Of a stretch of 55,474 nt of DNA, positions 13,908 through 20,684 are shown piece by piece. A program made the position numbers and the translations under genes. This stretch comes from a virus. The stretch spans positions 1 to 55,474 of IMG/VR virus record IMGVR_UViG_3300037231_000117, one strand, 5' to 3'. Position 1 is the stretch's first letter; the number at the start of each line of letters is the position of its first letter. The notes under the pieces were generated by a model. That model saw nothing but the letters and a program-made list of their open reading frames with translations, had not been told where the DNA came from and made no database searches.

Positions 13908-14246
13908 ATGACCGACCCCACCACCACCACCAGCCCACTCGACGCTGCAATCGCCGTCATCATGGATCGCGCCCGCGAACTCGAAACCGAGATCGTGGGA
14001 CACCAGCGCTGCATCGAAGTCGCGACCGCCAGCCGGAACGAGCTACTCGACCTGATCGCCACGCTCGGCCGCAAGCCGCGCGCTCGGAAACCCCGTATGG
14101 TCACCGAGAACGGCAACCAGACGGAGGAACCCACGCGCTCGGTAGGCGCTGGCCGGGCGCCGGAAAGCTCGACGGTGGACGCTGCCCCGGCGCTGAGTGT
14201 CTTCGGCGCGCTGCCCCCTCATGCGGCCAACGACGCGGCAGCGTAA
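13908..14246 (+). CDS. Hypothetical early protein with N-terminal helix, 112 aa
   Basis: This starts MTDPTTTTSPLDAAIAVIMD, with GGAG eight bases upstream. Residues 12-55 form a long heptad-like helix (ARELETEIVGHQRCIEVATA) likely to be a coiled coil; the rest is polar, low in complexity and Ala/Pro-rich. It is followed by a strong hairpin at 14276-14298. No family was recognised. Confidence 0.65.
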   Translation: MTDPTTTTSPLDAAIAVIMDRARELETEIVGHQRCIEVATASRNELLDLIATLGRKPRARKPRMVTENGNQTEEPTRSVGAGRAPESSTVDAAPALSVFGALPPHAANDAAA

Positions 14247-14275
14247 TCCAGACCAAAAGCTACCACGACGAGGAG

Positions 14276-14298
14276 CGGCGCCCTGACGGGCGCCGTTT
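14276..14298 (+). terminator. GC-rich hairpin terminator candidate
   Basis: CGGCGCCC and GGGCGCCG make a perfect 8-bp stem with a TGAC loop, followed by TTTCG. It lies 30 bases after the stop at 14246 and could end or weaken the first part of the rightward operon. The T-tract is short. Confidence 0.55.
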
Positions 14299-14363
14299 CG
14301 CGTTCGGGCCTGGACAGATCGCTACAACGCTGCGCTAAATCCGCTAGAAGCGAAAATCGAGTG

Positions 14364-14579
14364 ATGAACACCGATATGAACGACGAACCAAAGCGCACGG
14401 CCGGACGATGCGCGATGCGAGTCCAGGGGTCGCTGTTCGGAGCCGTGTCGCTGATCCGCGAATGGGGCCGGATCGGATCGCCCGGGCGCGTCAGGGAGGA
14501 CGCGCGCGCCACCATTGGAGATCTCGTCGCAGCAGCCGAGCGGATCGGCGCGGCCAAGCAACGGAAGGGATACCGGTGA
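14364..14579 (+). CDS. WGR-domain protein, 71 aa
   Basis: This starts MNTDMNDEPKRTAGR and contains VQGSLFGAVSLIREWGRIGS, followed by PGRVREDARATIGDL and AAAERIGAAKQRKGYR. The L-F-G ... L-x-R-E-W-G-R-I-G core is the signature of the WGR domain (named for its Trp-Gly-Arg), a nucleic-acid-binding module seen alone in many phages and plasmids. The protein is a minimal WGR unit. Its 5' end carries the second copy of a 31-bp exact repeat (14391-14421). The ATG overlaps a GTG; the exact start is uncertain. Confidence 0.75.
   Translation: MNTDMNDEPKRTAGRCAMRVQGSLFGAVSLIREWGRIGSPGRVREDARATIGDLVAAAERIGAAKQRKGYR
14391..14421. repeat. 31-bp exact direct repeat, copy 2
   Basis: This is identical to 11971-12001 but read in a different frame, inside the WGR gene near its 5' end. 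The copies are 2,420 bp apart in direct orientation, so recombination between them would delete the exonuclease block. Confidence 0.85.
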
Positions 14580-14989
14580 TGCTGCCTTACGAAAATGCGA
14601 CTTCCGGCAAAGCTGCGATCGACGGGATGCAGAAAATCCTGGAGCATTGGTTGGAACGAAAGGGGATTGCGGCAATGACCGAGGCGCACCGGGTCTGGAT
14701 CGCCCAATGCCTGTGTCCGCAACGGCACGCCATCCTGGCCGCGGCAGCCGTGGCCGAAGATGAGGCCGACGCCCAGGAAACCATTGTTAAGCCGCTTCGA
14801 ACGCAGATCACTGACCTGGTGCGAATTGGCGCGCTGAATCCGTGGTGTGGTCTATGCCACGCGCCAATTGATGATTGGCGCTATGAAGTCGGCCGTACGC
14901 CGTTCCGTTCGATGGAGGAAGGCACCTCGTCACTCAGGCAGAGCGAACGCGAGCAGGCCGCGACAAGGCAGGCGTTCGGAGATGGTTGA
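14579..14989 (+). CDS. Hypothetical early protein, 136 aa
   Basis: This starts MLPYENATSGKAAIDGMQKI, overlapping the WGR stop (TGATG). The first 60 residues are helical (EHWLERKGIAAMTEAHRVWI). Four cysteines are present, with NPWCGLCHAPIDDWRYEVGR forming one C-x2-C knuckle in the second half. The C-terminus is Glu/Gln/Arg-rich. No family was recognised; a DNA-binding or modifying role is only a guess. Confidence 0.65.
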   Translation: MLPYENATSGKAAIDGMQKILEHWLERKGIAAMTEAHRVWIAQCLCPQRHAILAAAAVAEDEADAQETIVKPLRTQITDLVRIGALNPWCGLCHAPIDDWRYEVGRTPFRSMEEGTSSLRQSEREQAATRQAFGDG

Positions 14990-15140
14990 TCAAGAACTCC
15001 CACCGTGTCACCGGCATCCCGACAAGCGATGCCCCGGCGAGTGCCAGTATATCCTGGCGCGTCACGAGTGCTGGGTAGAACTGTCGCCCGAACGTACGCC
15101 CGATGGCAGCGATTATCCGAGCGGAAGGGTGCCGTCATGA
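14982..15140 (+). CDS. Small cysteine-containing protein, 52 aa
   Basis: ATG 14982 overlaps the end of the previous gene by eight bases. The product is MVDQELPPCHRHPDKRCPGE followed by CQYILARHECWVELSPERTP. The cysteines and histidines (C-H-x-H ... C-x3-C ... H-x-C) suggest a small metal site. It ends in an ATGA overlap with the ASCH gene, which supports that it is real. No family was recognised. Confidence 0.55.
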   Translation: MVDQELPPCHRHPDKRCPGECQYILARHECWVELSPERTPDGSDYPSGRVPS

Positions 15141-15607
15141 CGGAGATCCTTCTCGCCATCACCATTTGGCAGCCGTGGGCATCTTTGATCGCCGCTGGCG
15201 CCAAGCCTTACGAGTGGCGCGGCTGGGAAGTGCCGAAGGGCATGGTGGGGTCGAGGATCGCCATTCATGCAGGTTCGCGGATGGTAAGGCGTCGGGAGAT
15301 CAGCGAACTGCTGATCGACCTTAGACAAGACGAAGCAGCTACCAGCCTCGTCCGCGATATTGCGCTTCCGTTGCTCATGCGCTGGCACACGTCGCCGTCG
15401 ATGCTTCCGCTGTCCTCGGTATTATGCACTGCCCAACTAGGTCCACCGGTCCTTGCGCGGGATTATGCAGAGAAATGTGGCATCGATAGCGACCGGATCG
15501 ACCATTCGAAGTGGGGTTGGCCATTGACGGCGATCGAGGTGCTGGAACCTTTTGTGCCGGCATCCGGCCACCAAGGCTTCTGGAGGTGGAGTCGCCCCGA
15601 TGCCTGA
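15137..15607 (+). CDS. ASCH-domain protein
   Basis: This 156-residue protein starts MTEILLAITIWQPWASLIAA and continues GAKPYEWRGWEVPKG, then SRIAIHAGSR. The I-x-I-W-Q-P-W-A-x-L-I-x-x-G-x-K-x-x-E-x-R and R-I-A-I-H-A pieces are the signature of the ASCH domain, a PUA-related fold thought to bind RNA and found in several phage and toxin-antitoxin contexts. A later WGWPLTAIEVLEPF is also typical. The start ATG overlaps the previous stop (ATGA). The natural ligand and role in this phage are unknown. Confidence 0.8.
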   Translation: MTEILLAITIWQPWASLIAAGAKPYEWRGWEVPKGMVGSRIAIHAGSRMVRRREISELLIDLRQDEAATSLVRDIALPLLMRWHTSPSMLPLSSVLCTAQLGPPVLARDYAEKCGIDSDRIDHSKWGWPLTAIEVLEPFVPASGHQGFWRWSRPDA

Positions 15608-15782
15608 TCCCGTCACCTGCCCGCTCTGCGGTGCGGTCACAAGCCGCCCGAACGACGGGCCCGTCGATTGGACCCTGGTGAAGTGGCGCACAGCTTTCCG
15701 TGCCGCCGTGGCCGCGAACGACACTAGAATCCAAGCGCTGCTGCTGGAGTTGTGCGCCGAATCCAAAGTGAGGGAGGGCTGA
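15600..15782 (+). CDS. Small protein with CPLC motif, 60 aa
   Basis: ATG 15600 overlaps the end of the ASCH gene. The protein begins MPDPVTCPLCGAVTSRPNDG and continues as a helix (KWRTAFRAAVAANDTRIQAL). Its C-P-L-C-G-A-V start resembles that of the next protein (C-P-I-C-G-A-V-S), but there is only one cysteine pair, so the knuckle would be a half site. The two genes may be duplicates that diverged. It is in the rightward operon, coupled on both sides. Confidence 0.6.
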   Translation: MPDPVTCPLCGAVTSRPNDGPVDWTLVKWRTAFRAAVAANDTRIQALLLELCAESKVREG

Positions 15783-16147
15783 TGTGCGGTCCCTTCACCT
15801 GCCCGATCTGCGGCGCCGTCAGCCATAACCGCAACGACGCCGTCCATCGCTACTGCGGGCGGTGCCACGTGTTCGTGGATGACGAGATCAATCGGCGCCC
15901 GCCGGAGGAAGCCCGCATGCAGATCACCATAAAGCCTACGGAAAAATTCTTCTTGCTCGGTGACGTCATGGTGCGCGCCTGGACCGGCACGACCGACGCC
16001 GGCGAGGCCGTTGTCGCCTTGGTCAGCGCGGTCCAAATCGCCACCGACGTTGACATCCCTGGATTGGTGTCGATCCCGCCGCCCGACCGGAAGCAGGCGG
16101 AAGAATGGGCGGCGAAGATCCAGCGCGGCGAGATTGATTTCAGCTAG
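15782..16147 (+). CDS. Zinc-ribbon protein, 121 aa
   Basis: This starts MCGPFTCPICGAVSHNRNDA at ATG 15782 (TGATG overlap with the previous stop). The ribbon is C-P-I-C ... Y-C-G-R-C-H, about 20 residues between the pairs, followed by VFVDDEI. Residues 45-110 form a second part with strands (QITIKPTEKFFLLGDVMVRA) and a helical end. It probably binds nucleic acid through the ribbon. No further assignment is possible. Confidence 0.7.
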   Translation: MCGPFTCPICGAVSHNRNDAVHRYCGRCHVFVDDEINRRPPEEARMQITIKPTEKFFLLGDVMVRAWTGTTDAGEAVVALVSAVQIATDVDIPGLVSIPPPDRKQAEEWAAKIQRGEIDFS

Positions 16148-16155
16148 GCGCGTCG

Positions 16156-16191
16156 TGCATAAAAAATGCATAAAATGCATAAAATGCATAA
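16156..16191. repeat. 9-bp AT-rich tandem repeat (ATGCATAAA type)
   Basis: TGCAT sites (three as the palindrome ATGCAT) lie at 16156, 16166, 16175 and 16184; the last three are spaced by exactly 9 bases with AAA between. It lies in the intergenic gap just before a strong ribosome site (AGGAGG) of the gene at 16204. TAAAAT-like hexamers within it could act as -10 boxes, or the repeated palindromes could be a regulator site. Confidence 0.6.
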
Positions 16192-16203
16192 TCAGGAGGC
16201 CGT

Positions 16204-16491
16204 GTGCCACGCATCAGCGCCGCTCAATACCTGGCAGAAGTGCGCTGCATCGCTGCTCGGGAAAACGTCCTGATCCCCGACGGCGAACCCGAGGTTCGAT
16301 TGTTGATTGCACACTATCGGAATGACCGGGCGCCCGAATTCTGCGCCCAATCGATCCTGGGATACCGCAGCGCTGCAAATCTGACGCACTATCCTTTGGA
16401 AGACGCAACCGCGAGCAGCCCCGGCTTCTCCCTGCGCGCGCGCACCCGGGCCGCCGGCAGCCCCTCTCGCAGCAACCGGTTGGCCCGCTGA
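16204..16491 (+). CDS. Hypothetical early protein, 95 aa (GTG start)
   Basis: GTG 16204 follows AGGAGG, the best ribosome site in the region. The product starts with PRISAAQYLAEVRCIAAREN and continues VLIPDGEPEVRLLIAHYRND. The last third (SSPGFSLRARTRAAGSPSRS) overlaps the end of the minus gene at 16389 by 103 bases and looks like an out-of-frame tail. The first 60 residues look like a normal helical domain. It is the last gene of the rightward operon. No family was recognised. Confidence 0.55.
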   Translation: MPRISAAQYLAEVRCIAARENVLIPDGEPEVRLLIAHYRNDRAPEFCAQSILGYRSAANLTHYPLEDATASSPGFSLRARTRAAGSPSRSNRLAR

Positions 16492-16775
16492 CGCAGCACC
16501 GGGGGCACATCCTGAGCGCCAGCCAGCGCCACGGCGGCCGCGATCGTGCGCTCGATGATGGCCAGCCAGTCAGGGGCGGACTGCTGACGATGCGGGGTGA
16601 TATCGACCGGCGACCCGGCGTCGGTCCATTCCCGCACCCGCCGCTCAAGCCACTGGCCGACGGTCAGGTTCTCGCGCTGTGCCGCACGAATGACCGCCTG
16701 GCGCGTTTCCGTCGGAATCGACTTCAGCGTCCACGGCCCAACTGTGTCTATCGGTTCGTTTTGATTGCCTGACAT
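16389..16775 (-). CDS. Ribbon-helix-helix-like protein, 128 aa
   Basis: This starts MSGNQNEPIDTVGPWTLKSI at ATG 16775, chosen over ATG 16787 because GAGGA lies nine bases before it. The core PTETRQAVIRAAQRENLTVG and QWLERRVREWTDAG is the shape of an Arc/CopG-like ribbon-helix-helix (strand, then helix 'E-T-R-x-A-V', then 'x-L-T-V-G-x-W-L-E-R'). The C-terminal half is a helical, Arg-rich segment. It may be a regulator or a plasmid-type antitoxin-like protein; no toxin partner is recognised. It converges on the 16204 gene and overlaps its tail. Confidence 0.6.
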   Translation of the reverse strand: MSGNQNEPIDTVGPWTLKSIPTETRQAVIRAAQRENLTVGQWLERRVREWTDAGSPVDITPHRQQSAPDWLAIIERTIAAAVALAGAQDVPPVLRQRANRLLREGLPAARVRARREKPGLLAVASSKG

Positions 16776-16887
16776 TGTGTTGGTCATCCTCGGTTGGAAA
16801 CACGGTCTGACTGCCCGTTGGATCGTCCAATAGGCCGGTATGACCCGGTTTCTGACTTAGTATGACCGAACTGATTAAGGCAATCCC

Positions 16888-17100
16888 TTATTGCGCGCGA
16901 GCGCCTGGCGGTCTGCGGCGCGCCGCCTCGGCCTCAATCCGCCGGAAAACGACCGCCACGAACAACGCGTCCGCGTCGGTCATGTGTTCAAGCCGAATCC
17001 GCCGCGTGTTGGTATCCACCCATTGCGTTCCAGGGAGCGTGTGCCGGCAAAACACAGCGATGTACTCGCGGGCCTTTGCGACGGCGTCGGCATCAGACAT
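16888..17100 (-). CDS. Small hypothetical protein, 70 aa
   Basis: This starts MSDADAVAKAREYIAVFCRH, with GAGGA nine bases upstream. It is a compact protein (TLPGTQWVDTNTRRIRLEHM) ending in Arg/Ala-rich residues. It is minus-strand, read from an AT-rich region that contains TGCGGAT and TGCGAAT half-sites (about 17118-17134), similar to half of the repressor operators. It is downstream of a bidirectional terminator at 17157-17197. Confidence 0.6.
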   Translation of the reverse strand: MSDADAVAKAREYIAVFCRHTLPGTQWVDTNTRRIRLEHMTDADALFVAVVFRRIEAEAARRRPPGARAQ

Positions 17101-17156
17101 GCAGTTAAATCCTCGAATATGCGGATATGCGAATAGATACGCCGGGCGCGAGGCAC

Positions 17157-17197
17157 AAAAAAGCCGGCACCCCGTTTCGAGGGCGCCGGCTTTTTTT
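17157..17197. terminator. Strong bidirectional intrinsic terminator
   Basis: AAAAAAGCCGGC and GCCGGCTTTTTTT form a perfect stem flanked by A and T tracts on both sides, with extra pairs (CCC/GGG) toward the loop. It separates the early region from the end of the late operon and works on paper in both directions. Confidence 0.9.
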
Positions 17198-17352
17198 CAG
17201 TGTCTCTCGGGCGCGCGACGTTACTCTGTTGAGGCACCGGTCGCAAGCTGAGTCGCCAGCAGCGAAAGCGGCGCTTGGGGATCGATCGACCTCATATGCG
17301 ACAACTGTCAAAATTCGACGACGATCGTGGAAGCCTGACCCAACAAACAGAA

Positions 17353-17378
17353 AGGCCCGAGGACAGCTCCCCGGACCT
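17353..17378 (-). terminator. Probable late-operon terminator
   Basis: On the minus strand AGGTCCGGGG and CCTCGGGCCT form a 10-bp RNA stem (two G-U pairs), with a 6-base loop, followed by TTTCTGTTTG. It lies 54 bases after the stop of the last late gene (17432) and is well placed to end the late transcript. The remaining bases 17198-17431 hold no gene that I can support. Confidence 0.7.
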
Positions 17379-17431
17379 GGAAGTGACGGATGTTGAGGAT
17401 GGGAACTGTTTCCGTTTTGGAAATAGTCCGA

Positions 17432-18088
17432 TTAGGCCGCGATCGGCGCCTGCATTCCGGTCAACACGCCAGTCATCCGGTGCTTGTCGGCGATGCTGAA
17501 TGAGTTCGGTACCTGTAGGCGCAGCAGGGGCGACCACTGCCGCCACGTCGGGCCGTTGACCGGAACGTTCGTCACGATATCAGACCCCTCCTCGTTGTAG
17601 GTCTGCGTCGCGATGATGTTCTCGCCGGCGAGATAGTTGATCAGGCCCGGACCGCCCGCCAGCGGGGGCTCCATGTGCAAGCCGAGCAGGGGGGGGATTC
17701 CGAGCGACTTCATGGCCGCGTGCATGACGAAGCCGACACGGGCACCGAGGCTGTGATCCACCAGGCGACACGGGCGCCCGTTGAGTAGCGCCATCATGAC
17801 CGGCAGACACGAGCGCACGTCTCGCAAGGTAGGCGCGTGAACCGGTCCGATCTCCGGGGCATAGCTGTCCGGCACTTCCATCGGGTTAAAGTCCTGCACC
17901 CAACCGGCAAAATTGACCGTCCCAGGGGCGAAGAACGTGTCCGTCTCATCAACGAGCTTGTGGTACATTCTGCACGCTTTGTCGGGACTCTGCCAGATCA
18001 TTACGCAGTCAGGACCGGCCGCTGGCAGATCGTAGTAGATGTCGTTCAGCAGCCCGGCGAGGGTGAGGGTGAGGGGATCGATGGTCAT
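17432..18088 (-). CDS. Lipase/esterase-like protein, 218 aa (last late gene)
   Basis: This starts MTIDPLTLTLAGLLNDIYYD at ATG 18088, with AGAGG seven bases upstream and an ATGA overlap with the gene before it. Residues 109-120 (LVDHSLGARVGF) hold an S-L-G nucleophile-elbow pattern like class-3 lipases (x-G-H-S-L-G), but with Asp in place of the first Gly. Downstream LGLHMEPPLAGGPGLINYLA is compatible with an alpha/beta-hydrolase. The candidate nucleophile is S113. It closes the lysis block, so it may attack membrane lipids or an envelope ester. No signal peptide is seen. The exact activity is unproven. Confidence 0.55.
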   Translation of the reverse strand: MTIDPLTLTLAGLLNDIYYDLPAAGPDCVMIWQSPDKACRMYHKLVDETDTFFAPGTVNFAGWVQDFNPMEVPDSYAPEIGPVHAPTLRDVRSCLPVMMALLNGRPCRLVDHSLGARVGFVMHAAMKSLGIPPLLGLHMEPPLAGGPGLINYLAGENIIATQTYNEEGSDIVTNVPVNGPTWRQWSPLLRLQVPNSFSIADKHRMTGVLTGMQAPIAA

Positions 18089-18339
18089 GCAAACCTCTGT
18101 AGCAGAAACATGATTAGTTCCCACAGACTGATAACGCAGCCGATCACTCCGTAGATCCGCGACGGCCCGAGCCGCTGTTTCCAATCGTAGATCGGAGCAA
18201 ACAGCAGGGCACCCACAATGATGTGGGACAACGCCTCGTATGTTCCCTCCAACGACGGCACCGTTGCCAGCCGAGGGACGATAAGCAGGCGGCCGATGAA
18301 AACCATCGCCGCTATCGCGTAGAGGACGAATGCTTGCAC
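18085..18339 (-). CDS. Small membrane protein, holin candidate, 84 aa
   Basis: The start is GTG 18339, directly after the lipoprotein stop. Three hydrophobic segments are visible: AFVLYAIAAMVFIGRLLIV (3-21), HIIVGALLFAPIY (about 38-50) and IYGVIGCVISLWELIMFLLQ (61-80). There is a short charged segment (DWKQRLGPSR) between the second and third. In a lysis block, a three-segment protein of this size is a natural holin candidate, but other small phage membrane proteins look alike. Confidence 0.6.
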   Translation of the reverse strand: MQAFVLYAIAAMVFIGRLLIVPRLATVPSLEGTYEALSHIIVGALLFAPIYDWKQRLGPSRIYGVIGCVISLWELIMFLLQRFA

Positions 18340-18340
18340 G

Positions 18341-18853
18341 TCACAGGCCAGCCAGCGGGAGAATGACCGGACTGGTGACCATCGCGCCCACCACACCGCC
18401 CGCCGCGATCACACCAGCGGCTCCGAGCACTTGATTGGCCTTGGCGACACAGCCTGTTGCCAGCGTGTCCTGTGCCTGATTGGCTTGCGGCGAGCCGGGC
18501 TGGAACAGGGACGCCATCTCGGCCAACGTTAGCACCCCAGCGCCCGGTCCATTTGCCGCGGCGTTGACAGCCTGGATTTGGGTCAGCACGACAACCCCGG
18601 CTTGTGCGCACTGCAAGCCCGCCTGATCCTCGATGCCGCCGGGCAGGCCAGTGTTTGGCACCGACGCGACGGCTTCGACGGATTTTAGGTCGCCTGTTCC
18701 AGCATTGCCGATCTTGGTCAGTTCCACGATCAGCGGGTTCGCGATCGAAGTGGTAGCGGGCTGCGACATCGCGGGCGTTTGCCCGGTCGTGGTCTGAGCG
18801 ACGCAGCCTGTGAGCATGATGACGGCGGCGACGGAGGCGATCAGGAGATTCAT
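18341..18853 (-). CDS. Lipoprotein, 170 aa
   Basis: MNLLIASVAAVIMLTGCVAQ is a lipoprotein signal with the lipobox L-T-G-C (C17). The mature part is rich in small residues, with a hydrophobic C-terminal region (GVIAAGGVVGAMVTSPVILP) that could be a membrane segment. Two further cysteines are present. It lies in the lysis block next to the lysozyme. It might be part of outer-membrane disruption or a surface protein; neither can be shown. Confidence 0.65.
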   Translation of the reverse strand: MNLLIASVAAVIMLTGCVAQTTTGQTPAMSQPATTSIANPLIVELTKIGNAGTGDLKSVEAVASVPNTGLPGGIEDQAGLQCAQAGVVVLTQIQAVNAAANGPGAGVLTLAEMASLFQPGSPQANQAQDTLATGCVAKANQVLGAAGVIAAGGVVGAMVTSPVILPLAGL

Positions 18854-18889
18854 GGCGGTGTTCCGTTCTTCGGGTGGTGGTGGGTCGCC

Positions 18890-19192
18890 CTACGCGGCGG
18901 CGGAAGGCGCGGTTTGCGACAGGCCGGCGGCCAGTGTCTTCGCGGCCGTCATCACCGCGACGAACACGTCCTCGACCTCTACGACCGGGACGCCGTGCGC
19001 CTCTGCCGCGGTAACGCCAGCGGTCCACGCCTCGGCGAACAGTGGCGAACTCTTCTCCAAGGTTTGCAGGCTTTCGCCACACATCGCGACCTTGCCCACG
19101 AGCCACGCGGCGGCGTGTTCGACGGCATCCAGGGACTCATGGCCGACCGTTTCGAGCTTCTGGATGATGGTCGGTTGGATATCCGTACTCAT
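18890..19192 (-). CDS. Hypothetical lysis-region protein, 100 aa
   Basis: This starts MSTDIQPTIIQKLETVGHES; its ATG overlaps the lysozyme stop (ATGA). It is mainly helical and Ala-rich (HAAAWLVGKVAMCGESLQTL, VFVAVMTAAKTLAAGLSQTA). It has no clear signal peptide. It is coupled to the lysozyme gene, so it may be a lysis accessory, but no family was recognised. Confidence 0.6.
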   Translation of the reverse strand: MSTDIQPTIIQKLETVGHESLDAVEHAAAWLVGKVAMCGESLQTLEKSSPLFAEAWTAGVTAAEAHGVPVVEVEDVFVAVMTAAKTLAAGLSQTAPSAAA

Positions 19193-19779
19193 GTTGGTTC
19201 ATCTCCAAGTTGTCGTAATTCAGCTTCATTGAGGTCGTCGGCCGTTGGCGCTGGTGGCGTCGGCGTAGGAATCACCGGCGATTCGGAATCGGCGTTGGTG
19301 ACGCACCATTGCGCGCCTGAAAGCCCGGTCAGGTACAGCGCCCGCTCGCGCTTCCGGCGATTGAGCAGTCCTCTTATCACCTTGTCGCCGGCTTCGTCGT
19401 ATTCAAGAAAATCATCGGCTACGGTCAAATAGTGACCGAGATTTTGCTCGGTCAGCAAAGGCGACCGCTCAAAATTACCATCGCCGATATTGTAGCACAG
19501 CGAGATCAGTGCCGCTAATTGCTGATCGGTAAGCGGCACGGTGACCTTTGCCGCTACGAAATGCGCTGCCGCCGTCATGTCGATCATCGCCCAGCGATCG
19601 GCCCGTTCCATGGTGCAGACCGTTCCAGGAGTGACCGGCTCGCCGTTGATCCGCGTGGTACCGTGGCCGATGGTCCACACCGGCGGGTTGGCGACGCTGT
19701 CGAGATACGCCGTCGCGGAAAAGCCCTCTGAAGAATCGCTTATTTGGACAGCGAGTGTCAGGGCGTTGATCATACTCAT
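19189..19779 (-). CDS. Endolysin, GH24 phage-lysozyme family
   Basis: This 196-residue muramidase would cut the glycan of peptidoglycan. The active-site region is SSEGFSATAYLDSVANPPVW, followed by TIGHGTTRING: E18 is the catalytic acid, D27 (nine residues later, as in T4 lysozyme E11/D20) the second carboxylate, and the Thr lies in GHGTT. The conserved LISLCYNIG and RRKRERALYL segments are present. No signal peptide or signal-anchor is visible, so release needs a holin. The C-terminal 40 residues are Pro/Glu-rich and unlike the family. The ATG overlaps the previous lipoprotein stop. Confidence 0.85.
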   Translation of the reverse strand: MSMINALTLAVQISDSSEGFSATAYLDSVANPPVWTIGHGTTRINGEPVTPGTVCTMERADRWAMIDMTAAAHFVAAKVTVPLTDQQLAALISLCYNIGDGNFERSPLLTEQNLGHYLTVADDFLEYDEAGDKVIRGLLNRRKRERALYLTGLSGAQWCVTNADSESPVIPTPTPPAPTADDLNEAELRQLGDEPT

Positions 19780-20162
19780 TGTGTGGTCACCTCTCCGGGC
19801 TGTTCATCCAGCACCTCGGCTAGATTGTAGACAGCATCGCGCGCCGCCTTGATCGCCGATCGCGCCGGAAGGTGTTTCCGATTCTGCATTACGAGAAGTT
19901 TGCGGCGGGCGCTGTCGTCAGCGTTTATCACTGCCTGGATGTAAACAGGCGTGGCGGCTTGGGCCGTTACGGCCCTAACCATCATCGGTTCGATGGCATG
20001 ATACAGCGCGGCAATGGTTTCCGCATCTGCCAGCTCGGGCGCAATCTCGGTCGGCGGGATCCGTAGCAGTGGCTCCCCTGTCGTGATTTGGAGCGACCTG
20101 GGCGCAATCGGACCGGCTGCGCACGCGCTGATCAGCAGAATCGCCAGCAAAACCGTTTTCAT
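19776..20162 (-). CDS. Small lipoprotein, possible outer spanin, 128 aa
   Basis: MKTVLLAILLISACAAG has a lipobox ending at C14 (I-S-A-C). The mature part is mainly helical (PELADAETIAALYHAIEPMM) with a basic end. It sits directly after a protein with an N-terminal membrane helix and a coiled coil, and before the lysozyme: the layout of an inner/outer spanin pair. It is longer than most outer spanins, so the call is tentative. Confidence 0.5.
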   Translation of the reverse strand: MKTVLLAILLISACAAGPIAPRSLQITTGEPLLRIPPTEIAPELADAETIAALYHAIEPMMVRAVTAQAATPVYIQAVINADDSARRKLLVMQNRKHLPARSAIKAARDAVYNLAEVLDEQPGEVTTQ

Positions 20163-20164
20163 GG

Positions 20165-20569
20165 CTAAGGCTCCTTTGGGTCGGGCGCAACAGACCTACC
20201 GGCGAAAAATTTGAGCTGCATCGTCAGTACGGCAATCTGCTCGTGAAGCTGGGCATAGTCGCGCAACTCATCGCGCTGACTGTTTATAAGGTTAGCCGCG
20301 CCCTCGTCTAGTCGATGATCGACACTGATCATGCTCTCGCTGCTAATCTTATGGTCATTTGTCAGACCGACTAGCGAGGTTTCGATCACTGCCATGCGAT
20401 TGTTTGTGTTTGCGAACGTCAGTGTCGCTGTGATCAATAGACCGATCATGACCGATAGAGTGCTCGTGATGAATATTGTCAGCGCGAGATAGTCGCGGAC
20501 CCATTGTAAGGCCGACCGATTGTTCGGCTGTTCTCTTTTAGTCTCTCGGAAACCGGGCGGAGACGGCAT
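20165..20569 (-). CDS. Membrane-anchored coiled-coil protein, possible inner spanin or holin, 134 aa
   Basis: This starts MPSPPGFRETKREQPNNRSA, with AAAGGAG upstream. A single membrane helix (about residues 28-52, YLALTIFITSTLSVMIGLLI) is followed by a coiled-coil-like region (RDELRDYAQLHEQIAVLTMQ). N-in/C-out topology with a periplasmic coil is the plan of an inner spanin; short holins with the same plan also exist. It is paired with the lipoprotein gene three bases downstream. Confidence 0.5.
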   Translation of the reverse strand: MPSPPGFRETKREQPNNRSALQWVRDYLALTIFITSTLSVMIGLLITATLTFANTNNRMAVIETSLVGLTNDHKISSESMISVDHRLDEGAANLINSQRDELRDYAQLHEQIAVLTMQLKFFAGRSVAPDPKEP

Positions 20570-20684
20570 CGTGGTCTCCTTTCACCGAGCCAGGAAGATT
20601 TCGGGATTCAAGATAAATGGCGCAAAGAGCGGATTGTGGATGAACCAGAAAAGGACTGAGCCGCCCTGTTGCTCGGCGCCCCGA

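Noticed and set aside
20582-20680. Short hydrophobic minus-strand frame ending NPEIFLAR
   Set aside because: It is attractive as a small membrane peptide, but no usable start codon or ribosome site is present after the stop of the SGNH-like gene.
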